A stretch of 64,000 nt of DNA, from contig VFFE01009084.1 in NCBI GenBank assembly GCA_008921705.1, positions 2,125,139-2,189,138 of the forward strand, written 5' to 3'. This document shows, piece by piece, positions 25,263 to 39,900 of the stretch (the stretch's first letter is position 1; each line of letters starts with the position of its first letter). Source of the stretch: Burhinus oedicnemus (taxonomy: Eukaryota > Chordata > Aves > Charadriiformes > Burhinidae). The notes under the pieces are model-generated. The model had not been told where the DNA came from and ran no database searches. It saw nothing but the letters and a program-made list of their open reading frames with translations. The position numbers were made by a program, and so were the translations under genes.

Positions 25263-28200
25263 CTAGTCATTCTGCCTTCACAATAATAACTACCCACCAC
25301 ACTATAGGATTTTTCCTTCAGATTTTTTACAGTAAACACATAGCAAATAATATGTTCACCACTGGTTTACTTTCCTTTCCTCTTTAAGTTAAACCTGTAT
25401 GGGTACCACCCTGGGAAACCCACTGCTGTCCCTGGGAAGTGCTTTTCCTCAGCGCTGCCCCCTGCTCCCACTGGATGAGAAAAGCCTTCCCTTCACCTTC
25501 CTTTAGGAAGCATCCCCAGAGGCAGAAACAGGGAAAGGCTGTATAAGACAGCCATTACTGCCCATCTCCTGCTGTTTTGAGCTGGATTTTACGTCATTTT
25601 ATGTGCATTTGCTCCCTGCTTCAGCACATAATGGAGAGGATCTATCTGCCCAAAACGATCTGTCACAGGCTCTCCTGCTGCTGAACCCAGCCAGTAAGTC
25701 ATTCACCTCTTCCCCAGATGTTTCTGTTTTCTGAACTAACAGGAACCGCATGTACTGCTGGCTCTCCCTGAAGAGCTGGGCCAGCACAGAGTGGGGGGAA
25801 TTCTCCACTTGACTTCAGGAACCAGGCGGCTGCTCGCCTGCAGGAGCAGGGTTGGTCCAGGACGCTTCACAAGCGAAGGCTCTAAGAAAGAACCATCCCT
25901 GAACCACTGGGACCAGTGTACACGCGTACCACCCATTGGTGAGAATCTCCCACACCTTTCAAAGGTTTGAATCCTTTTACAGTTGTACATAGCACCACAG
26001 TGTCTTTGATACTTGAAGTAACAATTAAGCACTACATGCAGCAACCTTACCTTCAGCAGTAAGTGAAGTAGCCATGCAGTTGAAGGCATGGGTAATAAAC
26101 ACTGCCCTCTTTGCTCACTGAGTTTTAGCACAGAAGTCGGTGTTTACTGTAATAGTGATAAATCAAACAATCTAAGCTTTCCCCTCAGTATTTTAAAAAT
26201 AAATTCGTTGCAAAGTACTGTCATCTAGTCTCATGTGTTTCCACATATCAAGACAACAATGGTAAATGCATGGCGTGTCTTCAGTCAAACTTTGTAGTCA
26301 GGATTTAAGAGAGGAAAAGCTACAGAGTGACATGTTTGCAAACACCTAAATCCCTAATCGGGCCATTACACTTTACTGCATATTTTTTAATTTACTGCAC
26401 ACTGAAAATTAAATCTTAAAGGTAGGAAACAATTTATGTCAATCCAAATCTGGACAGGGGAATTCAGGCCACTGAAGAGCATTTCAAAAATAGTTAGAAA
26501 TTAGACCTCTACCTTTTTCCTTCCAGTGTTTGTTTTGTGTGTTTTTTTTCTTTGCTCTCTCATCCTTGCTCAACTATTGGTCAAAATCATTTGCTTTTCC
26601 AGCATCCAGAAACATTTTGTTGAGTTATCAAAAAGAAGCACTGTACTTTAGTTTAGTACTAAATGTACTTTAGTTTTTCTATGGGCTTTTTTCTATGCAA
26701 TGCACAAAAACATTTGTTTACAGATGTTCACCAAAACAAGTTTTATTAAACTGTGCCACAGATATTGTCTCCAAATTTATTAGGAGGTACACCATGTTTT
26801 CAGCTTAAATGCATGTGGTTTATTGCCTTTTTAGTTCTGGCTGCTAAATAGCAGTACTATTAGAAAAGACAGACTTCAGTGAAATATGACTCTTGGGGAA
26901 ATAGATTTCAGTAGTAGTGTAGGCTTACATAGTAAAGATTAAAAAAAGGTCCAGTGTTCTTCTAGAATATTTCTTCATTTGTCTAGCTCTGGCCAGGGTA
27001 GATTTTTTTTAATAATGCTTCTTTCAAGGGACTGGCCCTCAACCTGTGCTCAGTAATTAGCTTGCACTCCTTCAGAGCTCCTGTGAATTTCCCTGTTGAA
27101 ACATTAACTCCCAAGTCAGTTTGAGTCCCTCCTTCACAAAGGCACTCAGCCACGATTAAATAACAAATTAGAGAGAATCACCACATCCCTACGCTGGTCT
27201 AAAAAATTAGACCACCCTCATTGTAATTCTGCACTTGCAGTTGTCAAGTTTTGACACACAACCCCAGGATCCTTTTATACGCACTACCAGAAAGCTTCTC
27301 TGCCAGTAGCCTGCAAGGCACGGCGAAGCCACTTAATTTGTCCAAGAACAAGCTAAAACATGGGGTTAAAGTTCATAATTAACTAAAGCTCCATTCAAAG
27401 TCCAGTGATCTTGATGAGTATCAGTAAATTTCAAAGACTGCCAGGTTACTTTCCTCCCCCAGAAAAGCAAAAAGGCCTTCCAGGAGATAAAAAGAGTTTG
27501 ATCTCTGTCTCCATGCCCCGGAGAATTATTATTGTTTTTAATGAAACACATTGAGGGTCCACATTGCAGTCAGCTGTCTGCAACTTGGTTTATTTTTAGC
27601 TTGTAATACAGTTAATAAAAAACAGGTACAACCCTCATCCTGCTTTAGAAGCACATCTTGGAAATTGAACAGCTCTGCTAAAGTCATCATAGAATAAGAT
27701 TTTAAGATGCATCTAAAGAGCCATAAACCAAACTGTTCTTTATATGCCATAAAAGCATTGTTTATCCATGTGCACACATTGAAACATCTGATGTTGCACT
27801 TTCGCATTTCTAGGGAAAGCCAACCCTGTTCAGGGAGACCACACACTATGTCACATTTAGCACCTGTTCAGAAAGTTTCAGCATGATTTTAATTATTTCC
27901 AAGCTCAGTAAATCCCCTTCTGCCTCCTTGCTGGAAGGGTTTACACCAATTAAAATGCTGCATCATGTAAACTGTTTAAGGCCCTAGAAAGCTTCAGTTT
28001 GCATCCTAGTTAGCAAATTCCTCTCCTTTTCACTCTCCAGATACAGCCTTGGTCATGACAGAATACAAAATACAGTTTCACAGGTAGCTAGAATTTCATT
28101 CAAAAATCCCTATATTGCTGTCAACACTGATGATGAATTGCTTGCGCCATGTATAGAGCTGTCCTGCACTGACAGAGAAACCAAGTGAGAACGGACAGGC

Positions 28201-31200
28201 CACTTAGCTGCAGTGACACCAGACTCCAGGTTCTTTCAGCATTTGTATCTAAAGAGTGTCTAGAAAAGCTTGGAACATGAACTTGCTACCTACATCTCGG
28301 GCTGTGAATCTGCTGAGAAACTTGCACATCCAGAACAAAATAGCTTCATTCATCTCAGGGTGCCATCTTCAGGAGCCACCACTACGTGGGATCCTGCCCA
28401 CCTGAACCCACAGAGAAGAGTGCAAACAAGGAGAGACAGGCACAGAGACTACGTAAGAGGGAGCACCAACTTCTTTGGAAGTGATATGGGCATACCAATG
28501 GCAAGAGAGGCCTTGCATTCTGTCTTTGGCTCTGAATCCGGTCTGCTTTGAGACACTGATATATCATACCCTTGTTAATCAAAGACCAAGGCACAGCTGA
28601 AATATTTCCCTCATATTGGACTACCCACGACATCAGAGCCTACGGGCTCTTTATTGCAGAGCAGAAATATGCAGCCAGATGAAAAGGAGTAACCCTGTAC
28701 TCATGCTCAGGCTTTCAGGTGTAAGAAGCCCAGCATTAGAGGTTTCCACATGCAGTCACCCCTGCAGAGGGAAAAACGGAGTCACAAAGAGCAGAAGTAA
28801 TTCTGCTGTTAAAAGCAAAGGTTGGAGTCCACCAATCTGCCCCTGGAATCTCGCTCAGCTATGCACAGGGGGCAGTAAAGGGCAGACAGAGGAATATGTA
28901 AGAAATAGAGCCTCTTGATCTCCTTCAAGAGAGACCTCAGCATCTCCTAGCAAAGGGCATTCTTCACCTGCAGCCACACATCACCCCACTGTTCAACCTG
29001 GTCAGCGAGATGAAAGCTGAGAGTTTAATCTGTGGTCAGTTAAAGTACCAATATGTGTTTTAGTTATTAATAAGAGCATTCCAAGTAGTGGCAGAGTTTG
29101 TCCATATAAGCTGACTAGGAGAAAAACCTTAAATAATACTCTTGCATGTCATACTTCACAGCTAGGATGCCCACCTTTTCCGACAGAGCTTGTTCTGGTG
29201 GCACAAGCTTTTTTCCTATCCATCAATGAAAAAGCAATAGGAATAATAAGATCACTACTATTCTTTTTTATACCTTTTTTTTTTTCTCAGCAGAAAAAAA
29301 AAAGACCAGATTTATGTTTTATTTTATACTTCACTCCCATTTGGAAGAAGACACACAGCTCTTATTAAGCAGCCTGCTGCTGCAGTGGAAGTGAAGAGTG
29401 CTCTCCCAGAACAAGCCACATAAAGATTTTGATTCTACACAAGTGGGTCACCTGAAGTTTCTTTAGTTCTGAGTGTTTGCAAATAAGCCTAAGCTTTCTG
29501 GGAGTAGAGAAAGGATATTTGTTAGGAAGGGAGTTCAACTGGCCCTTATATTAACTGAAGATGGATTACATTAGCAAGACAAAACTTCAGGATTATGCCC
29601 AGCACAAGTATCAGATGCTTCCAATATATTTCTACTCCAACTTAGGGTGGAGTTCTCAAGTTTTCAAGACCATATCCCCTGGAAATCATTTAGGCACCTA
29701 ACTCTCATGTACTCCAAAATCTGGATGTAAGTAACTGCACTTCTCCATCTCTTTTCAAGAAAAAAATAAAACAATAAACAAAGCCTAACAGCCTGCCCAT
29801 AATCTTTCTGTGAAAGTTTTCATGTAAAGAGATACAGGTACTTTAGCTGAACTTCATAGTTTTGCAGGAGGAAGAGGAAAGAATTTGGACATAGCCTTGG
29901 CAATAGTCATTCAGTAACGAGGAGTTATCCTAGAAAAACATTATATTGCCAAACATGTTCCACACAGATGCATGTTTGCATTGTTACTCCCTTGTGTTTC
30001 AGGCAACAGTAAATCATACTGTGGCAAGTACCCAAACACAAGGTGATTTTAGTAGAAGACCTTGTTTGGGACTGTCCCACAGTCACCAACAATTAAATAC
30101 AATCCCTTAAATTACACATTACTGGTAATGTCCAACAAAATGCAAACACATAAAACAAGTCAGGGTAGCACTCGTACATGTAAGCCAAGGGCAATGATGG
30201 GCCTTTGGGGCAGACAAGTCTCTTCATTCCCTAATGGTGGATATATCGCCTTCTCCAGTAAGCGGGCCGATTGCCAGGGTTAGAGTATGGACTGAGAAGA
30301 CATCACAGGATGCAGACATACATGCTACCTTAGGTGTTTTAACAGGGAAGGCTGCAGCCCCCTAAGAAAATGACACCTCGCTGCTTCACTGTGGGGTATC
30401 TTAATTCTCCCTGTTCATTGCGAGTGCTGGGATCCCAAGCAGGCTCACGAATTTCACTCCCCAACCTAGAAGCACCAATGTGGTCAAGCCCCTTGCCAAA
30501 GCTCTTGCTAGGGATTCCTGTCACCATGAAACCTATGTGCACATTTCGAGCCACAGCTCTCACAGCGAGCCCACCCTTCCCCTAGGGAAAGAGCTGGGTG
30601 TTAAGGAGGAGATCCTAGGAAAGTGCTTTGCTAATCCGACTTTCAGCTCCAGTGAAGTGTTCACGTCCCAGGGCAATCTTTTCATCAAAATTGGGTCTGA
30701 ATGCCAAAAATGAAGGAAATGAAAAATGAGTAAACAGCAAATTAAAATCCCATAGCACTTAACTGTGGAATCAACAAAACGTGGAGTTCCTGGAACGAAC
30801 GCTGTGCCCAAGGCACCTCAGCAACTGCTGCCCGGCACCGCTGAGACTCCTCAGTGTCCCTCTGTCCCCGTCGAACAGCAGCTGGGAGTCACACCAAGAG
30901 TCAGAGCAGAAATCATGGCGCACGTCAGGGCTTCGTGTTTCTTTCTTTTTTAATGCTTGCACTGCTGTCTCCAGTATGACTAACGAGAACTCCAACAACT
31001 GGAACAACAGATGGGGCTTCCACAAAGCGGCACATTGTCAGAGAGGGAACCGCACAGCTGGCGACTCAGCAGCAGCCCAGCATCCCTGTTTCCCCCCCGT
31101 GTCCTCACAAGGTTACCTGCTTATTAGGCTAGACCTACAGGCTGCTGTGTGGTCTCTGTTTACAGCGAGAATAGTGATGCTGTATTTACATATACATTTA

Positions 31201-34200
31201 AATTTAATTGATGGACATGCCTCTTTGCATATTAATACTGGGGAAATGCTAAAGTTACTTTCATGAGAAAAAAAATTTGGATTAATTAATAAGAAAAATA
31301 TAGTTCAAAGTTAACATATTCAATCTGTTTTCAGTATGATTTTTGTTATGTTCTTTACCAAGTTGTCACACGGATACCATTGCGGTGGAAATGTACTGTT
31401 TTCTTTCCTATACCACATAACCTGTTGACTCCCCCATCCCCTAAGTTTACAGTCAGTTTAGAAAGTGTGGCTTTTGTAACATACAAACAGTGTTCTCTGA
31501 ACACTTTCACTGGCTAGCTTTATCCCAGGGCATTAATCTGTTGTTGCTTCACATCCTTTCAGACAGCGACAGAAACCCAGAAGATATTTACAGTTAATTT
31601 TACGGCACCTTACTCAATATCAAACCTGGGAACACTCCACTTGAAACCAGCAGGAAAATCCTTCTGGGGCACCTGGATGCCTCTCCAGATCAGAGTTAGA
31701 GACTGGGTTGAGGGCTTATGTCGTTTGGTTTTTGGTTTTAAACCTAGAAGAAGATGAAAGATGAGGAATGCAAAGCAACTTGCAAGTGGTGAGTGCCAAC
31801 TATAGGAGAAATGTCTCAAAGGGCTTATGTAATATTTCTCAGAATAAAAGACATCAGATAAATACTGTGCCTACAGAGATTGTTTCAAAGGCTCATGGCA
31901 CACAAACGTTGTAAAGTGCTTTACACAAAGCAATCCTCAGAAGAGTATCCTTTCACACTAGAAGTTTTCTAAACTATTCTGCAAAATTTAATAGAGAATT
32001 CCATCTGTGCTGAAAGACCACGCACCTCTCTCAGGCTGCTGTGATGCCTGCAATATCAAGAATTACTCAACTTGTCTCTGAATATGAGATATATCCTTAC
32101 GAAATCTGTCAATAACAACTGGAAAATCTATTATGTCACTGGAAAAAGGGAAATGTGGATTTGGGCAATTGGGCTGCTTCATACCCAAGTTTCCACATCA
32201 GCTGTATTTTATTGTAATTATATTGAGTGAAATACTACCTAACTGGAAAGTTTCACAGGTCTTCAGTGCTAGAAATATTTTTTTGTAACTTTTAGGAGTC
32301 TCTGAAAAATAGAGATGCTCCACTTGGTTACAAAATCTTATGCTAGAGATGAGAAGAGACCCCATCTGATAGGACAGCTAAGTAATTAGAAGTAGTTTGG
32401 TAAGATGATGATTGAGTAACTCAGTAAATACAGCATTACCTCCCCTCAGTTGTACATACTGTATGCATTAACCATTAAATATATTGGAGGCTGTACCTAG
32501 TAATGAAGGCACCAATGCAGAAAGCAAATGTTGAACTGAGGATCGTCTGTTTCTGACTGCCATGTGTCAGAAGAATTGGAATAAAAATCAAAGCCAACTC
32601 CAGAGAGAAGGACTCACACAAGATCAATGCTGAAAAACAGAGTTTGCCAAAACCCTTGGAAACTGAACTCCTGGAGATGTACACAGCTTTGCTGAGAACT
32701 TAATTTTTATGGACACCTTCCCTTCTGGCCATGGGGCCCCAGTTGTCTCAGGTCAAACTTACGGACAGGCCTGCGGTTCCTGCTGAATGCCCCGCCTGTC
32801 TGCTTGGTGTAAAAAGCACTTCACAGCCCTTGCAATACTGCTTCTAAAGCTCCCTGGTTTAAGGTTACATCCTGACTTCTCCTTACTTGGAGTATGACTG
32901 CAAACGCCACTTGTTTTGGCAACAAAACTGGAAGAGATTGAGTGTCACAGGGGTGAGCGGACCAGCTATTAGTGTCTCAGCAGGAGCCATTCAGGGATGC
33001 GCTTCAGTCTCCTCTTACTTGGCACCTGAGACTGCTTCAATCTTGCCTGAGGTTTCTCTCCCCTTCCCACTCCCACAGGAGTTTAATTTTTGGTGAACGA
33101 CTACTGTGTGCAGGAAACCAAAGAAAGTCCAACATACCACAGATGGGTGTTAAGCAAGCCTCCTTGGGCATTTCTCTGCAAACCATACTACTTAGAAAAA
33201 AGCACCCTCAAAAGACAAACCCCCACCTCCAGACACATAAAGCTCTCCCCCCTCATCCCTCCCCTTCAGCCACAGACCGCATCTAGCATTTCCTCTCCAG
33301 CATACAAGGTATCTAGCAAAACCCCGTATTCAACAGGTATTTTTCCTGTCTTTCTTCTCAGAAGAAGGTCCAATTGAGTGCTGAACTGTGGCGATTCCCC
33401 TTCGCGAAGCAGTTTTAACTCTGTGCTTAGAAGTTAGGATATACAAGGATGTGCAGGCAGAATCTAGCTCAAGTTTTCACTTCACACATGGACAGAAATT
33501 TCCAAAGGTTCACAAACTAATCCAGTTGCTTCTTGTAGCTACAAAATGCAGCAAGTCATATCTATTTTAATTCCTCTGTTAAACTTATGGATGTATAGAT
33601 ATCTCTCCACACAAATATTTTTGTATGTGTATATGCACACAAACACAGAAACTGTGGTGCCCATACAATTTCTGCATGTGTAATTACAATTTGATATTCA
33701 AAATAAGACAGGATCCACAGCATTCCTACCAGAGTAACTCCAGTGCAACACAGAAACCAGGATGTTGCAGTGCAGGGGAACCCAATCAGCCTGCTCGCCT
33801 TTACCTGGTACCGCTGTAGATACGCTAAACGTCGACTTCTGGTCTGCTGCTCACCGTTTGGTGTAAGAAAAGTGCCTTCATTCAAGTCCCTTCTCTAGTC
33901 TAAATTTAAAGATTAAACAGCCCCCCAACAACTTAAGGAAAACACAACACCCCTTCGCTTTCATTTCAGGCTGCCAATTAACGGAGCAGATCTCAGCTGC
34001 TGGGACTCAGCGTTAACTCCCCTTGCAGCGCGCTGCTCATGGAGCCGGGCCCATTCCCGGCAGCTGCCGACTGCCTTGCACCCACCACGCGGCTTTCATT
34101 CAGGGCCGTCGGCGAGGATTTTAACTAAGTGCTGCAAGCAGTTATGGAGGAAACTGAACAAAATATTGGCAGTTAAAATATATCCCAGAAAACCAAGCTG

Positions 34201-34429
34201 CAGCAGTGTCTTCACACTAGTGTTCTGGCTTGATTTTAGCACTTATTTGCTTAAGAATAACAAGCTCTTCCCACAGGAAAATGGCAGTTCATAGGTAATA
34301 CATTTAAATGTCTTTTGTACCTTGTAGTTTTCCATATAAATTTAAGTTAGTGAACATAAACAAAAGCATTTTTTGAAGTAAGGAAAGAAGAAAAAAAAAA
34401 TTTTCATTTCACCGTCACCTGTCACATGC

Positions 34430-35250
34430 ACCAGGACGCGGTGGTGACAGGGGACGGCTCTGGAGCGTCCCCCCAGGTCTCGCTGCAGGCCCCGAGGGGA
34501 GTCAAAGCCCTGCCCGGAGGAGAGCCTTGCGTGTAGGTGGTTACAGGCTCAAGACTTAACATGCGTCCTCGTCAGGAGTTACCAAACCCAGTCTACCTTT
34601 GGTTAGCTTTCCTGGGGACAGCTTCCAGATTTTCTCTTTTAACTGAACGCTGGCAGGTGCCACGAGCAGACACACAGGCTTGCGAAACACCCGCCATTAC
34701 AGTACCCATCGCGCGCATCACACACGCTCTCTTTCTGATAGAGACGCAGCAGCGTGAAGCTGGATACCCCACAGAGCACGTACTCACCCCTCCTTCGCCT
34801 CCAGGCCAGCAGCAGCCAGAGGCTCAGCCTGTCTTCCAGCAAACTCCTGCAGTAACGCAGCTCCCGAGTGACTGGCACGCGTCCCCCACAGATGGGAAGC
34901 AGCCAGATGTCTGAGTCCAACACCTTTCATGAGCTCTCTGGGAAGCTGTAGTCCGACCACGTGCACCAAACTGCCGACTCTCCGCTGCCAGGGCCCACCT
35001 GAAACCCCACTCCAGGCTCCCTGGGCCGCTCTCCCCGCTGCTCGGCCAGGCGTGCCTGCCTCGCCCCCGGCCTCGCTAGGGCTGCTGGCCCACAGCTGTG
35101 AGGAGACCGGCTCCAGCCCCCGCACCGCTCCCCACCTGGCCACCACACACCAGCTGGGGCAGCAGCTCACAGCCACGCTCGCAAACATGCTTCTGTGGCT
35201 GGAAGTACAGCCCTGTATCTCCCAACGTATCTGCACGGGCTTTCTGCGCC
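34430..35250. other. GC/CpG-rich patch in intergenic sequence
   Basis: Against an AT-rich background this segment is enriched in CpG (for example GGACGCGG near 34,435, ATCGCGCGC near 34,710, GGCCGCTCTCC near 35,022). It carries overlapping non-coding-like ORFs on both strands. It could be a small CpG island of a non-coding RNA or a regulatory element; no splice or promoter signal was clear enough to call one. Confidence 0.35.
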
Positions 35251-38200
35251 TTCCAAACCAGCCTGGAAATGCAGCATGCATGCTTCCCAAGGATTCATCT
35301 TCCCTGACAGCTCTTCAGGTGCTGGTGGAAAGAGTAAAAGGTCTAAAAAGCAAAGCCTATTTTACTGCTTACTGCTATGTGCGTTCTCCAACCAGTTAAC
35401 GCTTGGCTGAACCTTGGCTTGGCTCTACCAGTTACTGAAAAACCCATTTTGGAATACCAGCCTGGGGAGTTGCTGCCAGCTTCAGTGGCGAGCGGATGGT
35501 CCATTTAAACACTGCCATGGACCCCATGGTGGAGAACTATGCCTCGTTGCCTGACAGGTTTTTCTTCACACCATCCACATGGCACATGGGTGAGAGAAGC
35601 ACTATCAGCCCCATTTTTTCAGGTGGGGAAATAAGTTGGAGTGGGGGGAATAAATATTATAATGTAAAGGCTGGAGCAAAATTCTGTGGTGTTCAATAGG
35701 CTAGACTGATCATAAAACTCCACTTCTAGAGCATAAACTAATGCCCTTACAGAAATCACATCTGGTGGACAACTAATTAAAAGTATTGTTCAAATGACCA
35801 TACAGGTCCAGTTGTTTGGGTTTTTTCCCCTAATCTATTCCAAATTTCTCTCATCACAGCCGAAAAGACCTGCCTTCCCATTTCCTGAATCAACATGTTT
35901 GGTCACGTAGGAATGGCTGTAAAAGGGGCTGGAAGCAGCGTGCCACTGGAATAAGCCCAACCAAGCATCAGGATGTACAGAAGCAAATGTCATGCAAGGT
36001 CAAGCAGGTACGTTTAAAAATCTCATCCTGGCACAAAGCCTGGGTCTCACTGATGTCCAGAGGCTGTTTTGCCATGTTCTCAATGGCACCAAAATGTCAC
36101 AGGTGGGTTTTATAGGGACAAATCAAGTGAAACTCTTTAGTAAGACAAACACTTCTAAAACAAAGAAGACGTCAAACGACTGTGGGGTCACACACTCAAT
36201 TATGGTCTTTTGTGCCAGCATGCACTGCTAATTCGTGCTCAGGGATTCATGATGAATGCACCAGGAACACCGCTTTGCTTGAAAGTGCCGATACCCATAC
36301 ACTGCTGGTATGAAAAACAAACGCACAGTCTAGCAGTGTTTTTGTATGAACCCCTTGCTGCACTTAAAAGTGTTGCTGTAGAAGTATTTTGCTCTTTTAT
36401 TTTGAAAAATGTAAATTTTATTACTGCTTTAAGTCTTCATATATGATTTTGCAGTGCACTATATAAGCTGGCCTAGCATTCTGAAAACCAGCAATCCTTA
36501 ACCCAGAGCCACAGTCATGAGCTTTACTTTCCATTTCTTCATAAATTATCCTTTTCCAAGATTAGGAAAACACAAGTAAATCGCTGAATCCACTTTCCTG
36601 ATTTGCCACATTTTTCTGAACAACAAAGAAGAACATCTCTCTCACCTGGGGGCTGAAATTTCATCAGCCATGTTGATTACCTTCATCCGTGAATTAGAAA
36701 CCTGAACTTAGTTTGGTAGGTTAAAAAGTACATCCACATTCATGCCCATATGCTTAAGACATGTTTAGGTTACAATATTCCCAGTCAGTATTGTGTGGCT
36801 GGTTTTTTTGGCTCATGCAGGTAGGCAATTCAAACCAGCTCATAATTAATCTTAATAAACAAGACGTATGAAGAGTGGATAGACGGTGTTTGCATGCGTG
36901 GTACTTGGGTGCGTAGCTATGTAGCTTAGCCCAGAGTCATCTTATGGGTCAGTAGCACTACCAAGCACAGAGTTCAGATTGTTCATATTCAAGTTCACAC
37001 TGGACATTGGTCCCACAGATACTTCTAGAATGACTGGTTGTTTATTTTAAACAAACATAAACATAGATGGGGCCAGAAAAGCTTATTTCTTTTTGTATTG
37101 TCAAGCCAGTTTTATTTGTTTCTTCTCCAAGGAACTTGGGGGTCTGTAAGAAGGAAAAGTGCTGGAAAATAAGAATATAACCTTATGTACAGAAGAAAAA
37201 AAAAAGCAAACAAAAATGTTGGCCCTTCAGTCAGAGTTACTCCTTCTTGAGTTTGCACTGGATGAATGCTGCAATACAATTTTAATTGTCACCTTACTGC
37301 AGGATTTTCTGATTTGGAGTAGGTGTAATGCATCTATCACGGCTATTGTGCCCACTGAAAGGAAACACCACAAGACTACCCTCCAGGGTGTTTGGGAGAA
37401 TTCCAGAAAACCCATGGACCTTGCTGGAATCCACTGCACCTCCCTACAGTTCTAGGATACTTCAGGTGAAAGGTGTTCAGGTAGTGATGGCTGAAGATAA
37501 GTAGATCCAGATAAGCTGATATGTTTGGGTTGAACATGGCTGGATCTCTGGTAGTCACTTCTTCATTAGGGTTTTTTTGTTATTTTGTTGGTATTTTTTT
37601 TTAGTTCAGGATTTTACTACTATAATAACAGAGTTGTAGACATGGATTAGGTTTGGGTGTTTTTCTTAATTATTTAACTGGACACAGGAATTGTATCCTT
37701 TCTAAATCGTCAGCTACTCACCACTGTTGGACAGCTTCCTAATTCTTTCCAGAAGTCACTGTATTGATATAACTACATGAAAGTGAGTAAATCACCCTAA
37801 GACTCTGCAAAAGGAAAGATAGTAATTTAAACAAAGTAGTATGAAAGTGTGTCACTGAAGTCGTTTCCAGAGTGTGCCAGTGGCCAATTGCTACAAAAAA
37901 TCTATAACTTAGTTTGTGACTACCTGCTCTTGCAGGGGGACGATCCCGAAGGGATCAGGATCCAATGACAGAGCTCTTAGCTTCACCACAAGAAATAAAA
38001 ATTATGTCAATTATTCAGGAAGGCAGAACTAGTAATTTTAACTATAATGAAGCACAAGAATCCTAGTACCAGATCAAGGCCCCCTGAACTCACCTTTTGC
38101 AAACATGTAAAGAGACAGATTCCCCTGGAGAATTTACAGTGTATTATTGGAGCTGAGACGAAACAAGAGATGCTGCAGTGGAAGGGCTGAAGAAGGTGGT

Positions 38201-39052
38201 GGGCAACACGGTCAAGGCAACGTGGCTTCAGCCAGCCTGCAGCCCCATCTGCTCCATACAGCTTAAAGGCCTGCAGGGGTTCATACGGTTAACTTTTAGC
38301 TCCTCCACGGAGACAAAACTACGGAAGTGAATGTCTGCTTGTGGATATTTTAAACAAAAAAGAAAACATATGGCCCTCTGGAACTATGCTTGCTGTTTCT
38401 CCAGCTGCTATGACACAGAGAACAGATAGCCTAGGCCTAGAACTAAATGCAAAAGCTTTATTCCAAGGAGGAATTAGAGAACAATTTAGGGAATACGCTT
38501 CAATTTTAAAAGTTCTGAGATTAGCAAAGCAGAAAGACAAAAAAGCTGAGAATGCTCACGTACACTAACTAGTAAAAAATTTTAAAAGCACAAAATATCT
38601 TAGCTGTAGAAAACAGCAGTTTCTTACCCTTGTGAGGAATATTTTGCAAACTATGAAAGACAACTTAGAATGAATAATTAAAATCAACCTTTTCTCTCCG
38701 AGATGTTATTTTGTGATTATACACATAGACTAGTAATGACCAAAAATTAAAACAGAAGAATGGGCTTAATTCAGAAGGCTGAAAAGAAAGATCAGCAATT
38801 TCATTTATAAAATCAGAAATTTCATTTAGAAATATAATCATGTGGATTAAAACCACAGGTGTGATAAATAAATAGTCAAGGGCAGCCATGATGTGCATCT
38901 TTAAATTCAAGTCTTGAAACATGCTGCTAAATGTTGCGCAGTACAAATTCATTAGGTATTCTGGGCCCATGCAGAGCCAGTGTGTGCAGCCACAATCCAG
39001 AAACCCAGCAGGAGCACCCATGGCTCGTAGGAGGCTGGAGTTGTGCACTCCC

Positions 39053-39112
39053 CAGGGACAGCAAGGCCAGGAGGGATCCTAAGAAGTCATCTAGTCCAAC
39101 CTCTGCCAGAGG
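39053..39112 (-). mobile_element. Short CR1-like 3'-end fragment
   Basis: The plus strand has GCCAGGAGGGATCC followed by AAGTCATCTAGTCCAACCTCTGCC, resembling the reverse complement of a CR1 3' tail. It is short and diverged, so the family call rests mainly on the AGTCATCTAGTCCAACC block. Confidence 0.5.
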
Positions 39113-39359
39113 ATGAACTGGGCCTTAAACATTGCCGATGTTTAAAGTCTTCTTTGTTTAACTTTTACTTTAAAACTTGGGTAACTGATTTTATAATGTT
39201 CTCAGGAAATGTATTGCAGGGCTTTGCAAAGTTACCGTCAGGATTATTTTCTTCTAATGCCTAATCTCTGAAGGTAAGCAATTACTTCATCCTATGAACA
39301 GGGGATTTGGAGAACAAGGGTTTGGGGTTGGTTTTTTTTTTTACTATCTTCTCTGCAAT

Positions 39360-39900
39360 AGCTTTTTACAAATGTGAATACTCCTTTAGTCATTGCTCCT
39401 GCAGACTAAACAAACCAAATTCTTTCAATTTTTACACACAAAATGATGTTGCCTAGCATCCTCATCTTTCTTGTCTCTCTTCACTGGAGTCTTTCCAATT
39501 AGCCCCCAACCTCATTGAAGTGTGGTGCCTGAAACTGGATATAGTATTCCAGCTCAGACCTCATTAGACCTTATTAGGCCTAATTAGAGTAAAAGGTTAT
39601 TTCATGTGAATTTAATAGGGAATGCTTATTTATTCAGTCTAGTATGAAATTTGCTTTTTCACAAAAACATTACATTATTGACCCATGATTAGCTTGCCAC
39701 TCACTGGAATCTGCACCTCCTTTTCCATAGAATTGCCACAGCTACCCAGGTCTCCTCCATCCTCTCTCTGTCACTTACTTCAATCCGATACTTCCTATTT
39801 GCCCTTAACGAAGCCAATCCAACTTAAGTTACCTCATTTCAGCAATTAATTTAAGCGACTTCTTGTTCTAATCTATTCCTGATACACTTTCAGCATTTAT
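39360..39900 (-). mobile_element. Ancient CR1-type LINE remnant (3' part)
   Basis: The plus strand reads as the reverse complement of an old CR1 element. It shows the GAAGTGTGGTGCCTGAAACTGG / ATATAGTATTCCAGCTCAGACCTCA type blocks at about 39,516-39,560, complementary to the region encoding the EYCVQFWAP stretch. Further on is a TTTTTCACAAAAACATTACATTATTGACCCAT type block at about 39,654-39,686, shared with old amniote CR1/L3-like copies. It is heavily mutated with no usable reading frame. Ends and subfamily are uncertain. Confidence 0.55.

Larger units (their letters stand above)
18691..39359. other. Intergenic region between CYP1B1 and RMDN2 3' ends
   Basis: About 20 kb with no gene recognised on either strand. 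It holds an 11-bp perfect hairpin at 19053-19082, scattered A/T runs, a short CR1 tail at about 25,179-25,262, T11 and A10 runs with short palindromic character at 29,275-29,303, and a GC/CpG-rich patch at about 34,430-35,250. Open frames of 100-170 codons here (for example near 34.8-35.4 kb) are on both strands over the same bases and lack family features. Confidence 0.6.

Noticed and set aside
29274..29304. T11...A10 inverted repeat
   Set aside because: Low-complexity homopolymer pairing; not evidence of a functional RNA.
34784..35399. 168-codon minus and 156-codon plus frames over the same bases
   Set aside because: They overlap head to head in a GC-rich patch and neither shows a domain; explained by composition.
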